IMG/VR virus record: IMGVR_UViG_3300028827_000091
Coordinates: 1 to 64,000 of that record
Source: a virus
Reading direction: 5' to 3' (one strand)
Length of the DNA: 64,000 nt
Below the pieces are notes generated by a model. The model worked only from the letters and a program-made list of their open reading frames with translations, was not told the DNA's origin and did no database searches. The translations under genes were made by a program, and so were the position numbers. Of the stretch, positions 43,128-48,767 are shown piece after piece (within the stretch, counting starts at the first letter, position 1; each line of letters opens with the position of its first letter).

Positions 43128-43328
43128 ATGGAAGGTGAAGATAACGGTGTTGCAGAGTTCAAAGAAGAAGTAATTGGTCTGTTGAAGAAGTATTCTCTAC
43201 TTCAAGATAAATATATTTCTAAAAGAATGACTTGGGGAGAAAAGGAAGCATTCTTATTGGGAATCGAACGAGCTATTGAAACAATAGAAGAACTGGCACA
43301 TACCAGTGATTATCTTACAAAAAAATGA
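43128..43328 (+). CDS. Hypothetical 66-aa helical protein
   Basis: ATG behind AAGGAGTGACG. Helical throughout (VAEFKEEVIGLLKKYSLLQD, GIERAIETIEELAH). No family recognised. A promoter for the RNA region begins right at its stop. Confidence 0.5.
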   Translation: MEGEDNGVAEFKEEVIGLLKKYSLLQDKYISKRMTWGEKEAFLLGIERAIETIEELAHTSDYLTKK

Positions 43329-43329
43329 C

Positions 43330-43357
43330 TTGCAATTCTGCCTACGGATGGTATAAT
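43330..43357 (+). promoter_or_regulatory. Sigma70-type promoter for structured RNA region
   Basis: TTGCAA 43330-43335, 16 bases, TATAAT 43352-43357. The next 360 bases hold no gene, so the product is probably a noncoding RNA or long leader. Confidence 0.65.
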
Positions 43358-43420
43358 ACTACATCAACGTTTAATACAGGCATTAGCACAACCTGGGCTT
43401 ATGTAGGTATTTGGTTAAAA

Positions 43421-43518
43421 GTTTTGAGTGAGCGAGACAGCGGATGCGACCTAAAAGATGTGAAGGTTCCTCAAAAATCCGCAGCGAGCAATTCGCAATG
43501 ACCGACTCACTCCTGTCT
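43421..43518 (+). ncRNA. Structured RNA family, copy 3 (divergent)
   Basis: Opens GTTTTGAGTGAGCGAGACAG. GAGTGAG (43426-43432) pairs with CTCACTC (43506-43512); GCGGAT (43440) pairs with ATCCGC (43477); GCGA/TCGC closes a small hairpin. AGACAG (43435) could also pair with CTGTCT (43513), a pseudoknot-type alternative. The opening and closing-helix position match copies 1 and 2 but the helix sequence has changed on both sides. Confidence 0.6.
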
Positions 43519-43706
43519 GTGCCTGATGGCATTGGCCTGGCCTCTGGTCCCGTGAGCCGGACTAATCACGGGACGTTACAGTTTGAGAACCAGCAACGGT
43601 ATTGACCCTTGGTATGATTACGCCGAATTCCTCTGCCAAGAAAGATAGAGGTTGCAGCGCTCGGAGTAGTACGGCGGAATGAAACGAGCCGGTTCTCATT
43701 TTATTT
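43519..43706 (+). ncRNA. Nine-pair hairpin and structured RNA family copy 4 (divergent)
   Basis: GTCCCGTGA (43547-43555) and TCACGGGAC (43566-43574) form a perfect nine-pair hairpin. Then GTTTGAGAACC (43581) opens a unit closed by GGTTCTCATTTTATTTG (43691); GAGAACC/GGTTCTC is the closing helix. CGGAGTAG (43662) inside is the motif found near the 3' end of copies 1 and 2. The unit ends shortly before the gene at 43723. Confidence 0.6.
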
Positions 43707-43722
43707 GAAAATGAGGTGAAAA

Positions 43723-43911
43723 ATGAAAAAATATTCTATTCGAAAACATCATTTCTTTATTGTTGTTTCAATTTTCTTTTTCTATCTCACCATAATGTCG
43801 GCAATCGCAAAGAATCCAAATGGTGTTATTATAGGACTGATGTTTTCAATATGGTGTTCGATGGCTGCATATGTAGAATATCTTAAGAGGAAGGTTAATG
43901 AGCAAAAATAA
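43723..43911 (+). CDS. Small two-helix membrane protein
   Basis: 62 residues. HHFFIVVSIFFFYLTIMSA and GVIIGLMFSIWCSMAAYVEY are two hydrophobic helices joined by KNPN. A basic tail ends the protein. No family recognised. It overlaps the MazG-like gene by 14 bases. Confidence 0.6.
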   Translation: MKKYSIRKHHFFIVVSIFFFYLTIMSAIAKNPNGVIIGLMFSIWCSMAAYVEYLKRKVNEQK

Positions 43912-44245
43912 ATCAGAAATTGCTATTGTATATGAAACAGAGGATATACCTTTAGAATTGAAGGTTCTTGAGACTGTTCTCGAAGAAGTCGAAAAGGCAA
44001 CAGAAAAGTTTCCGACCTGGCCGAATGACCCATTGCACGCACTTCACGTCCTTGGCGAAGAATTCGGCGAATTGGTGAAAGAAGCACTCCAGCTTGTCTA
44101 TGAACCTAACAAAACAAACATCGAAGAAGTCAAGAAAGAAGCGATTCAAACAGCAGCAATGGCTCTTCGTTTTCTATTCAGTTTAGAAAAAGATGAATAC
44201 GAATGGAATAAGTGCGAACAACACAATCAAGATTTGAGCATATAG
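43898..44245 (+). CDS. MazG-like NTP pyrophosphohydrolase
   Basis: 115 residues. ALHVLGEEFGELVKEALQLV (48-67) holds the E-E-x2-E metal motif, and EEVKKEAIQTAAMALRFL gives the second helix pair of the all-alpha NTP-PPase fold. EVEKATEKFPTWPNDPLH resembles phage MazG-like proteins. It would hydrolyse nucleoside triphosphates, perhaps clearing modified or unwanted dNTPs or lowering alarmone levels. It is followed by another similar helical protein. Confidence 0.75.
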   Translation: MSKNKSEIAIVYETEDIPLELKVLETVLEEVEKATEKFPTWPNDPLHALHVLGEEFGELVKEALQLVYEPNKTNIEEVKKEAIQTAAMALRFLFSLEKDEYEWNKCEQHNQDLSI

Positions 44246-44257
44246 AAGGAATAGATT

Positions 44258-44740
44258 ATGGATGTATATGCAGAAGTCAAGAAAGAAAGATTGATGCAAG
44301 ATTTGAAGTGGGGTGGCTCTAATCGACAGCGTTTCTATAATTCTCATAACTGGATAGTTTCTATTATCAACCAGTTAGGTGCAGCAGCAAAAACACCTTT
44401 TGACATTGACAACTTTCGTCGTCAAATGGTAAAAGCTGCCGCACTGGCAATTGCAGCATATGAAAGCTCTTTAGAATGGGAGAGCAGGCCAACCTCAGAA
44501 GAATCTGTGGCTGATGTCGAAGAAAGTTCATCAGATAAATCTGTTCCAATGATAATTGTCGAACGGTCGATTGCAGATGAACCCGAGTTACCCGGCACAA
44601 TGCCAGATGACATTTGGGAAGTGATATCTAACGATAAGGATGCTGCAACAGAGCTTCTTCGTGAAGCGGTTCGAATGACAAAATTAGGAATATTGAGGCG
44701 AGTCAAATTTTATTCTCAAGAAGACACAGAGAAAGAATGA
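44258..44740 (+). CDS. Helical protein related to phage MazG-like family
   Basis: 160 residues. EVKKERLMQDLKWGG, HNWIVSIINQLGAAA and RRQMVKAAALAIAAYESS follow the pattern ERxxQDxKWG...W...I..LG.A found in small helical proteins near phage MazG genes. The rest is acidic linker plus a C-terminal helix. Metal-binding Glu residues are not clear, so it may be a partner and not an enzyme. Confidence 0.5.
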   Translation: MDVYAEVKKERLMQDLKWGGSNRQRFYNSHNWIVSIINQLGAAAKTPFDIDNFRRQMVKAAALAIAAYESSLEWESRPTSEESVADVEESSSDKSVPMIIVERSIADEPELPGTMPDDIWEVISNDKDAATELLREAVRMTKLGILRRVKFYSQEDTEKE

Positions 44741-44769
44741 AAGAAAATTCTCATTTAGATTTTTTCTTG

Positions 44770-44777
44770 CATAAATA
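44770..44777 (+). promoter_or_regulatory. Late promoter before tRNA region
   Basis: CATAAATA, about 40 bases before a small GTG-start ORF. Could give late transcription of the following RNA cluster. Confidence 0.6.
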
Positions 44778-44812
44778 ATATAATGTTATCATTCACAAAA
44801 GGAGCCAATTCA

Positions 44813-44938
44813 GTGAAGACGCTGATATTCAATAGAGAAAAATCGCTGATTCTGAATAGTCTTCTTGCGCCTGCGAGAAGTTGGCTCAATATTTTCTTGT
44901 ATCGACCTATTCAATTTCATAAGGTATCATTTTTATAG
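44813..44938 (+). CDS. Hypothetical 41-aa protein
   Basis: GTG start eight bases after AAAAGGAG. The product begins MKTLIFNREKSLILNSLLAP. Support is only the ribosome site, the late promoter upstream and the open frame. Confidence 0.35.
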   Translation: MKTLIFNREKSLILNSLLAPARSWLNIFLYRPIQFHKVSFL

Positions 44939-45020
44939 GGGTCAGGCCCAAATTCATTTAAGAGCTTGCCCCACAAAAACACAGAAGGGGGAAGCAAATC
45001 ACATAGACACAAAAAAGAAC

Positions 45021-45049
45021 TTGACAACAAGAAAACAACAAATTATAAT
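45021..45049 (+). promoter_or_regulatory. Promoter of the tRNA cluster
   Basis: TTGACA 45021-45026, 17 bases, TATAAT 45044-45049, 46 bases before the first tRNA. AACAAC and GTTGTT flank the -10 box, and AAAGAAC and GTTCTTT flank the whole promoter, forming nested dyads. Confidence 0.85.
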
Positions 45050-45095
45050 TGCGTTGTTGGATAAATGTTTTGTTCTTTACAATTCATTCATATAT

Positions 45096-45169
45096 GGGGC
45101 TGTAGTTCAGTTTGGGAGAACGCTTCCCTTGCAAGGAAGAGGTCGCCGGGTCGGAGCCGGCCAGCTCCA
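45096..45169 (+). tRNA. tRNA-Ala (TGC)
   Basis: Acceptor GGGGCTG/CAGCTCC with the G3-U70 pair recognised by alanyl-tRNA synthetase. Anticodon loop CTTGCAA. T arm GCCGG/CCGGC with loop GTCGGAG, which lacks the usual TTC. Discriminator A; the CCA end is not encoded. A small hairpin (GCCTAAC/GTTAGGT) follows. Confidence 0.85.
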
Positions 45170-45272
45170 CGCCTAACAAGATGAAAGCCTCCACGCGGCG
45201 TTAGGTGGTAACAGATGAATGACCTGTTTCGGTAGAGATAAGGGACATCTGGCTAATTTCATCATTTTGAAT

Positions 45273-45347
45273 GGGTCCGAAGCATTGTTGGCGATGCACC
45301 AGACTTTTAATCTGGGGAACGGGGTTCGACTCCCTGCGGGCCTACCA
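45273..45347 (+). tRNA. tRNA-Lys (TTT)
   Basis: Acceptor GGGTCCG/CGGGCCT, anticodon arm CCAGA-CTTTTAA-TCTGG, T loop TTCGACT, CCA encoded. Confidence 0.93.
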
Positions 45348-45351
45348 TTTT

Positions 45352-45426
45352 GCCCTTGTCGTTCAATGGATAGGACAACGGTCTTCTAAACCGTGAATCG
45401 GGGTTCGACTCCCTGCAAGGGCGCCA
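45352..45426 (+). tRNA. tRNA-Arg (TCT)
   Basis: Acceptor GCCCTTG/CAAGGGC, anticodon arm ACGGT-CTTCTAA-ACCGT, T loop TTCGACT, discriminator G, CCA encoded. Reads AGA, a codon frequent in this AT-rich genome. Confidence 0.95.
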
Positions 45427-45458
45427 GTTTGAAAGCCAGGCTTTCAAATATTACAAAT

Positions 45459-45806
45459 GGGGCTGAAATAGTATCGATTAAGATTCGGAGCATTTGTAAG
45501 CACGCAGGTAGGCTGACCACCTTAAACGTTGGCAGTAAAATAGTCGCAAACGACGACGCACCGATAGCGCAAGCAGCGTAATCACCTCTATCAGATACTC
45601 GCCATTCGGTGTTTGAAAAGAGGTCATTTAGAGTGGCTAGAATAGAATCATAGTGATAATTCTATTTGAAATTTTATCACTTGAGATATGGATTTGTATT
45701 TGCTGGTTTCGAGGCCATATCAAAAATTTAGGATAACCAGATAAGCGTGTAGAAATCACTTGTGAAGGTTTTAAGACGGCGGAGGCAGAGCCGCCCAGCT
45801 CCACCA
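45459..45806 (+). ncRNA. ssrA: Transfer-messenger RNA (tmRNA)
   Basis: The tmRNA rescues stalled ribosomes and adds a degradation tag. Acceptor GGGGCTG at the 5' end pairs with CAGCTCC before ACCA, with the alanine G3-U70 pair. TAAAATAGTCGCAAACGACG matches the E. coli resume region. The tag frame at 45546-45581 reads ANDDAPIAQAA then TAA, so the full tag is A plus that. CACCTCTATC...AAGAGGTCA continues as the E. coli pseudoknot region does. 348 nt. The T arm GGCGG/CCGCC has an 8-base loop AGGCAGAG without TTC, unusual but shared in kind with the cluster's tRNA-Ala. Confidence 0.93.
45546..45581 (+). other. tmRNA tag reading frame
   Basis: GCA AAC GAC GAC GCA CCG ATA GCG CAA GCA GCG TAA encodes ANDDAPIAQAA. 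The start ANDD resembles E. coli ANDE, the part bound by SspB. The C-terminal QAA replaces LAA, the part read by ClpX. Confidence 0.92.
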
Positions 45807-45817
45807 AAATATTATCT

Positions 45818-45896
45818 GCGTCCCTACGCAAATTGGCAAAGCGGCCAGACTTAGAATCTGGTGATTTTCAGGGTTCGACTCCCTGGGGGCGTACCA
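45818..45896 (+). tRNA. tRNA-Leu (TAG)
   Basis: Acceptor GCGTCCC/GGGGCGT, anticodon arm CCAGA-CTTAGAA-TCTGG, T loop TTCGACT, CCA encoded. The variable loop (TGATTTTCA) is shorter than usual for leucine. Confidence 0.9.
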
Positions 45897-45904
45897 ATAA
45901 GTAT

Positions 45905-45981
45905 GGCGTTCATCTTCTAACGGCTAAGAACACCGGCTGTGACCCGGTCAATGGAGGGTTCGATTCCCCCTGAACGCCCCA
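45905..45981 (+). tRNA. tRNA-His (GTG)
   Basis: Acceptor GGCGTTC/GAACGCC, anticodon loop CTGTGAC, discriminator C typical of histidine tRNA, CCA encoded. Confidence 0.93.
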
Positions 45982-45990
45982 ATTATTTTC

Positions 45991-46030
45991 TTGACAATGA
46001 ATCTTAGATGTGATAGATTTTCATTGTCAA
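45991..46030 (+). promoter_or_regulatory. Promoter inside an 11-bp perfect dyad
   Basis: TTGACA 45991-45996, 17 bases, TAGATT 46014-46019. TTGACAATGAA (45991-46001) and TTCATTGTCAA (46020-46030) are perfect inverted repeats that include the -35 box and the start-site region. Confidence 0.78.
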
Positions 46031-46250
46031 AGGGAGTTAGCTGAGACATCAAATGAAAATATTGTTTCAGCATATGTCGGCCGTTTGTTCTCACTCAATG
46101 AACACCGACATTGACGTGGAGTCTGCGTGGGTGGTGTAGCATATGCTCGGAAGCTATGCGAGGCAGATGAAAACTTGGGTAGATATATAGGTTCTTCCTT
46201 CTAAATTTCTTTTAACGGAACTAGATTTAGAGTCTATAATTTCACCCAAA
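46031..46250 (+). ncRNA. Candidate structured RNA between tRNA-His and tRNA-Tyr
   Basis: About 220 bases with no ORF but with good hairpins: GCTGAGAC...GTTTCAGC; TGTCGG...CCGACA enclosing GTTC...GAAC; GCATA...TATGC. It starts right behind a promoter of its own. No known RNA family is recognised. Confidence 0.45.
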
Positions 46251-46252
46251 AT

Positions 46253-46341
46253 GGGTTGGTGGCAGAATTGGCTAATGCACCGGGCTGTAACCCCGCAGTA
46301 GGTGTTAGACCTTGGAGGTTCGAGTCCTCCCCAACCCACCA
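46253..46341 (+). tRNA. tRNA-Tyr (GTA)
   Basis: Acceptor GGGTTGG/CCAACCC, anticodon loop CTGTAAC, long variable arm as expected for tyrosine, T loop TTCGAGT, CCA encoded. Confidence 0.93.
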
Positions 46342-46342
46342 T

Positions 46343-46416
46343 TCTCCGATAGCTTAATGGTAAAGCCGGCGACCGATAATCGTCAGATGGAAGTTCGATT
46401 CTTCCTCGGAGAACCA
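46343..46416 (+). tRNA. tRNA-Ile (GAT)
   Basis: Acceptor TCTCCGA/TCGGAGA, anticodon arm GGCGA-CCGATAA-TCGTC, CCA encoded. Position 33 is C and not the almost universal U. Confidence 0.85.
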
Positions 46417-46462
46417 GTTAGCTATAGCGAGTTCAAACGTCGTCGAACTTAGAATAGCTTAT

Positions 46463-46523
46463 GTCGCTGCTCTTGATTTTAATCAAGGACAAAAGAATGT
46501 CAGTTCGAATCTGACCAGCGGCA
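46463..46523 (+). tRNA. tRNA-like gene lacking a D arm
   Basis: Acceptor GTCGCTG pairs 7/7 with CAGCGGC and a T arm GTCAG-TTCGAAT-CTGAC is perfect, but the acceptor runs straight into the stem CTTGA...TCAAG, with loop TTTTAA. There is no room for a D arm, and no CCA is encoded. A 12-pair hairpin (AGCTAT/ATAGCT around GAGTTC/GAACTT) lies just upstream. Amino-acid identity uncertain. Confidence 0.55.
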
Positions 46524-46527
46524 TTTT

Positions 46528-46601
46528 CAGGGTGTAGGTTAACGGTAAACGCTCGGCCTTGGAAGCTGGGTATGGAGGTTCGATTCCTCCCACCCTGACC
46601 A
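46528..46601 (+). tRNA. tRNA-Pro (TGG)
   Basis: Acceptor CAGGGTG/CACCCTG, anticodon loop CTTGGAA, T arm GGAGG-TTCGATT-CCTCC, CCA encoded. Confidence 0.92.
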
Positions 46602-46608
46602 GTTAAAT

Positions 46609-46682
46609 TCACCGGTCGTCTAATGGCAGGATAGGAGACTTTGAATCTCTAGATGTTGGTTCGACCCCAACCCGGTGAGCCA
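46609..46682 (+). tRNA. tRNA-Gln (TTG)
   Basis: Acceptor TCACCGG/CCGGTGA, anticodon arm GGAGA-CTTTGAA-TCTCT, T loop TTCGACC, discriminator G, CCA encoded. Confidence 0.93.
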
Positions 46683-46689
46683 TTGAAGT

Positions 46690-46769
46690 GCGCCCGTATG
46701 CCCTCTGGCTACGAACCAGTAGAAAGGCTAATTGGACACATTTGGGTTCGAGTCCCTCCGGGCGTGCCA
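46690..46769 (+). tRNA. tRNA-Arg (ACG) with rearranged D region
   Basis: Acceptor GCGCCCG/CGGGCGT and CTGG-CTACGAA-CCAG anticodon arm are clear, with G discriminator and CCA. Only eight bases separate acceptor and anticodon stem, so no D arm is possible. A D-arm-like GGCTAATTGGACAC instead follows the anticodon arm, where a variable loop belongs. Confidence 0.6.
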
Positions 46770-46781
46770 GATTGTTTGTGA

Positions 46782-46885
46782 GGCCACGTAGCGTGAACGG
46801 TTAACGCACAAGAGGTCGCTACTCTTGGTCTGCCATCTCATACCGGTTAATGATGGCAGTCCGGGTTCAAATCCCGGCGGGGCCA
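46782..46885 (+). tRNA. Class II tRNA, anticodon uncertain (CGC by count)
   Basis: D arm GCG...CGC, anticodon stem AAGAG/CTCTT with loop GTCGCTA, and T arm CCGGG-TTCAAAT-CCCGG are good. An eight-pair variable arm CTGCCATC/GATGGCAG marks class II (Ser, Leu, Tyr), which conflicts with CGC (Ala). Acceptor GGCCACG/CGGGGCC has one A-G mismatch. It may be diverging or specialised. Confidence 0.6.
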
Positions 46886-46892
46886 GCCAATT

Positions 46893-46978
46893 GGATGCGT
46901 GACTGAACGGTAAGGTACTCGGTTGCTAACCGAAGGTAGGAAAATCCTGAGCAGGTTCGACTCCTGCCGCATCCGCCA
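46893..46978 (+). tRNA. tRNA-Ser (GCT)
   Basis: Acceptor GGATGCG/CGCATCC, anticodon loop TTGCTAA, long variable arm, T arm GCAGG-TTCGACT-CCTGC, discriminator G, CCA encoded. Confidence 0.93.
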
Positions 46979-46980
46979 AT

Positions 46981-47073
46981 GGAGCAGACGGCGCACTGGA
47001 GCGCAACTGGTCTTGAAAACCAGCGCATCGGGTTGGTAGCTCGGTGGGGGTTCGATTCCTCTCTGCTCTTCCA
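46981..47073 (+). tRNA. tRNA-Ser (TGA)
   Basis: Acceptor GGAGCAG/CTGCTCT, anticodon arm CTGGT-CTTGAAA-ACCAG, long variable arm, T loop TTCGATT, CCA encoded. The discriminator is T, not the G usual for serine. Confidence 0.92.
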
Positions 47074-47115
47074 GTTTGTCACAAAAATTGTGATAAAATA
47101 TAGGAAATTTAATAT

Positions 47116-47193
47116 TCCGGAGTGATGTCGATTTGGTAAGACAGCCGCCTGTTAAGCGGAAGTATGTGGGTTCGAGTCCCACCTCCGGAGCCA
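47116..47193 (+). tRNA. tRNA-Asn (GTT)
   Basis: Acceptor TCCGGAG/CTCCGGA, anticodon arm CCGC-CTGTTAA-GCGG, T arm GTGGG-TTCGAGT-CCCAC, CCA encoded. Confidence 0.94.
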
Positions 47194-47194
47194 G

Positions 47195-47269
47195 TCTCCC
47201 GAAGCATTGCTGGCGATGCACTAGGCTCTTAACCTTGGGAAGTCGGTTCGATTCCGACCGGGAGGACCA
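47195..47269 (+). tRNA. tRNA-Lys (CTT)
   Basis: Acceptor TCTCCCG/CGGGAGG, anticodon loop CTCTTAA, T loop TTCGATT, CCA encoded. One T-T mismatch in the anticodon stem. Its D arm is like that of tRNA-Lys (TTT) at 45273. Confidence 0.88.
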
Positions 47270-47273
47270 GATT

Positions 47274-47350
47274 GCCGGTCTAGCTCCAATCGGTAGAGCG
47301 GAAGCCTGAAGAGCTTCGCGATGGTGGTTCAAGTCCACCGGCCGGCACCA
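47274..47350 (+). tRNA. tRNA-Phe (GAA)
   Basis: Acceptor GCCGGTC/GGCCGGC, anticodon arm GAAGC-CTGAAGA-GCTTC, T loop TTCAAGT, CCA encoded. Confidence 0.94.
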
Positions 47351-47354
47351 ATAT

Positions 47355-47431
47355 GGCTCGATAGTGTCAATGGTTGAACACAACGGTCTCCAAAACCGTA
47401 AATCTAGGTTCGAATCCTAGTCGGGCTGCCA
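47355..47431 (+). tRNA. tRNA-Trp (CCA)
   Basis: Acceptor GGCTCGA/TCGGGCT, anticodon arm ACGGT-CTCCAAA-ACCGT, T loop TTCGAAT, CCA encoded. Confidence 0.93.
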
Positions 47432-47434
47432 GAT

Positions 47435-47527
47435 AGCAGTGTAGTGTAATTGGAAGCACGACGAGGCTTATACCCTCGAACGCCAGATTAGCGGTTAGCA
47501 TCGGTTCGATTCCGGTCACTGCTACCA
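47435..47527 (+). tRNA. tRNA with anticodon TAT (Ile) and long variable arm
   Basis: Acceptor AGCAGTG/CACTGCT, anticodon arm CGAGG-CTTATAC-CCTCG, T loop TTCGATT, CCA encoded. The extended variable region is unusual for isoleucine. Confidence 0.85.
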
Positions 47528-47545
47528 AATACAATAGGTGGAAAA

Positions 47546-47881
47546 ATGGCATCATTTGGCGAAAAGTGGAACGGAAAGGATTGGGAAAATTCTCTTCCAG
47601 ACCAAAGTGACTGGTGTGATGGTCTAGGGTGCCCTTTCGAAAAAGAGACTTGTCTTTGCGCACAGGTTATGAATTTGAAAGAAAAGTTTCGAAAGGAATT
47701 CAAACGGCCTTGGCGTTCACTAGAATATGAAGAACAGAAAAAGTTCTTGTTTGGTTTTCACAGCGCCTTTGATAGATTGAAATCTCACATTGTTGTTTTA
47801 GAAAATGAATTGAGAGAATTGCGCGGCGAAAACAGAGTTTTGAAAGGAAAATTGAAAAAAGCCTCCCTAGCTCAACGGTAG
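47546..47881 (+). CDS. Hypothetical 111-aa protein between tRNAs
   Basis: ATG behind AGGTGG. Cysteine-rich start (WCDGLGCPFEKETCLCAQ), a middle segment FGFHSAFDRLKSHI, and a coiled-coil C-terminus. Its last seven codons, including the stop, lie inside the next tRNA gene (47861). No family recognised. Confidence 0.6.
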   Translation: MASFGEKWNGKDWENSLPDQSDWCDGLGCPFEKETCLCAQVMNLKEKFRKEFKRPWRSLEYEEQKKFLFGFHSAFDRLKSHIVVLENELRELRGENRVLKGKLKKASLAQR

Positions 47882-47934
47882 AGCGGCGGTCTTACAAACC
47901 GTTGATGGCAGTTCGATTCTGTCGGGAGGTACCA
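47861..47934 (+). tRNA. tRNA-Val (TAC)
   Basis: Acceptor GCCTCCC/GGGAGGT, anticodon arm CGGT-CTTACAA-ACCG, T loop TTCGATT, CCA encoded. Its first 21 bases overlap the end of the preceding CDS. Confidence 0.94.
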
Positions 47935-47958
47935 AATAGAAGAGGCGAAAAATGGAAT

Positions 47959-48111
47959 GTGGGAAGTGAATTTGAAAAGAAAGTAAGAATCTTGAGAAAA
48001 AAGACTGGTTGTAGCTTCGTAAGGGCTCTCTACGCGCTTCGAAGAGCTGAAGGTAATATGAGTGTTGCAATCAAGTTTTTGAGAATAAAAGGGCGGCAGA
48101 ACGCAAATTAG
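47959..48111 (+). CDS. Mini-protein with EF-Ts N-terminal (TS-N/UBA) domain
   Basis: About 50 residues from GTG 47959; the frame is open upstream but that part is tRNA. VRILRKKTGCSFVRALYALR followed by RAEGNMSVAIKFLRIKG matches the EF-Ts N-terminal three-helix domain pattern VKELRExTGAGMMDCKKAL...NGDxExAIxxLRKKG. In EF-Ts this domain contacts EF-Tu. In a tRNA cluster a translation role is plausible. The start is uncertain. Confidence 0.55.
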   Translation: MGSEFEKKVRILRKKTGCSFVRALYALRRAEGNMSVAIKFLRIKGRQNAN

Positions 48112-48136
48112 GGCCTCTGCCGAAGTGAGGTGTCAA

Positions 48137-48691
48137 TTGACTGATAGAAAAGAATGGCGTGCATATCATTTTGGAAATTTTTATCTTTCTTCGATACAAC
48201 AAGGCATTCAGGCTGCGCACGCACAAACATCGCTTTTTGTGAAATATTTAGGTATGCGCCCAAACCTGAAAGACAGAAAAGTGAAAATGTTTCTTGAGTG
48301 GGCAGACAATCCAACAATGATTTGTCTGAATGGCGGAAACAATGAGCAAATGCACTTCACAAAAGATTTCTTTTCTTCAAAAGACAATCCTTATCCTTGG
48401 TGCATTTTTTGCGAAGACGAAGAATCATTGGGAGGTCTTCTAACAAACGTTGTTATCCTCTTGCCGAAGAAAATCTGGAATGCCTTTGATACTTTTCGAA
48501 CAGTGATTTACCAGACTGATAACTGCAAGACTTTTGAGGAATATTATGAAGCAGTTTCCGTCGCAGAGTATTATGACGAAATGACTATGAATCACAGAGC
48601 ACTTCGGATATACGAAAAAGAGTATGGCCCTTTTTCTCTATATGAATCTAGAATTGTGGATTATATGCGCAGGTTTCGATTGGCAGTATAG
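48137..48691 (+). CDS. Conserved-looking phage protein of unknown function
   Basis: TTG 48137 is preferred because GAGGTG lies seven bases upstream; GTG 48125 is also in frame. 184 residues. FYLSSIQQGIQAAHAQTSLF resembles the Q-x2-HA helix of type 2 peptidyl-tRNA hydrolases, a weak hint that fits the tRNA context. The remainder (NPYPWCIFCEDEESLGGLLT, VVILLPKKIW) is alpha/beta. No firm family. Confidence 0.55.
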   Translation: MTDRKEWRAYHFGNFYLSSIQQGIQAAHAQTSLFVKYLGMRPNLKDRKVKMFLEWADNPTMICLNGGNNEQMHFTKDFFSSKDNPYPWCIFCEDEESLGGLLTNVVILLPKKIWNAFDTFRTVIYQTDNCKTFEEYYEAVSVAEYYDEMTMNHRALRIYEKEYGPFSLYESRIVDYMRRFRLAV

Positions 48692-48706
48692 AATGAAATC
48701 TTTTTC

Positions 48707-48735
48707 TTGACAAAGCCTCTAAAATGATATAGATT
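48707..48735 (+). promoter_or_regulatory. Sigma70-type promoter
   Basis: TTGACA 48707-48712, 17 bases, TAGATT 48730-48735. The leader carries GAGGAG before the ATG at 48768. Confidence 0.78.
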
Positions 48736-48767
48736 TGCATTACAAAGTGAGTTGTGAGGAGTTTTTT

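Noticed and set aside
46847-47663. Long minus-strand ORFs across the tRNA cluster (with text such as RLGFEPRFTVLETVVFN)
   Set aside because: These are translations of tRNA genes on the opposite strand, a well-known artefact; the frames lack ribosome sites and are fully explained by the tRNAs.
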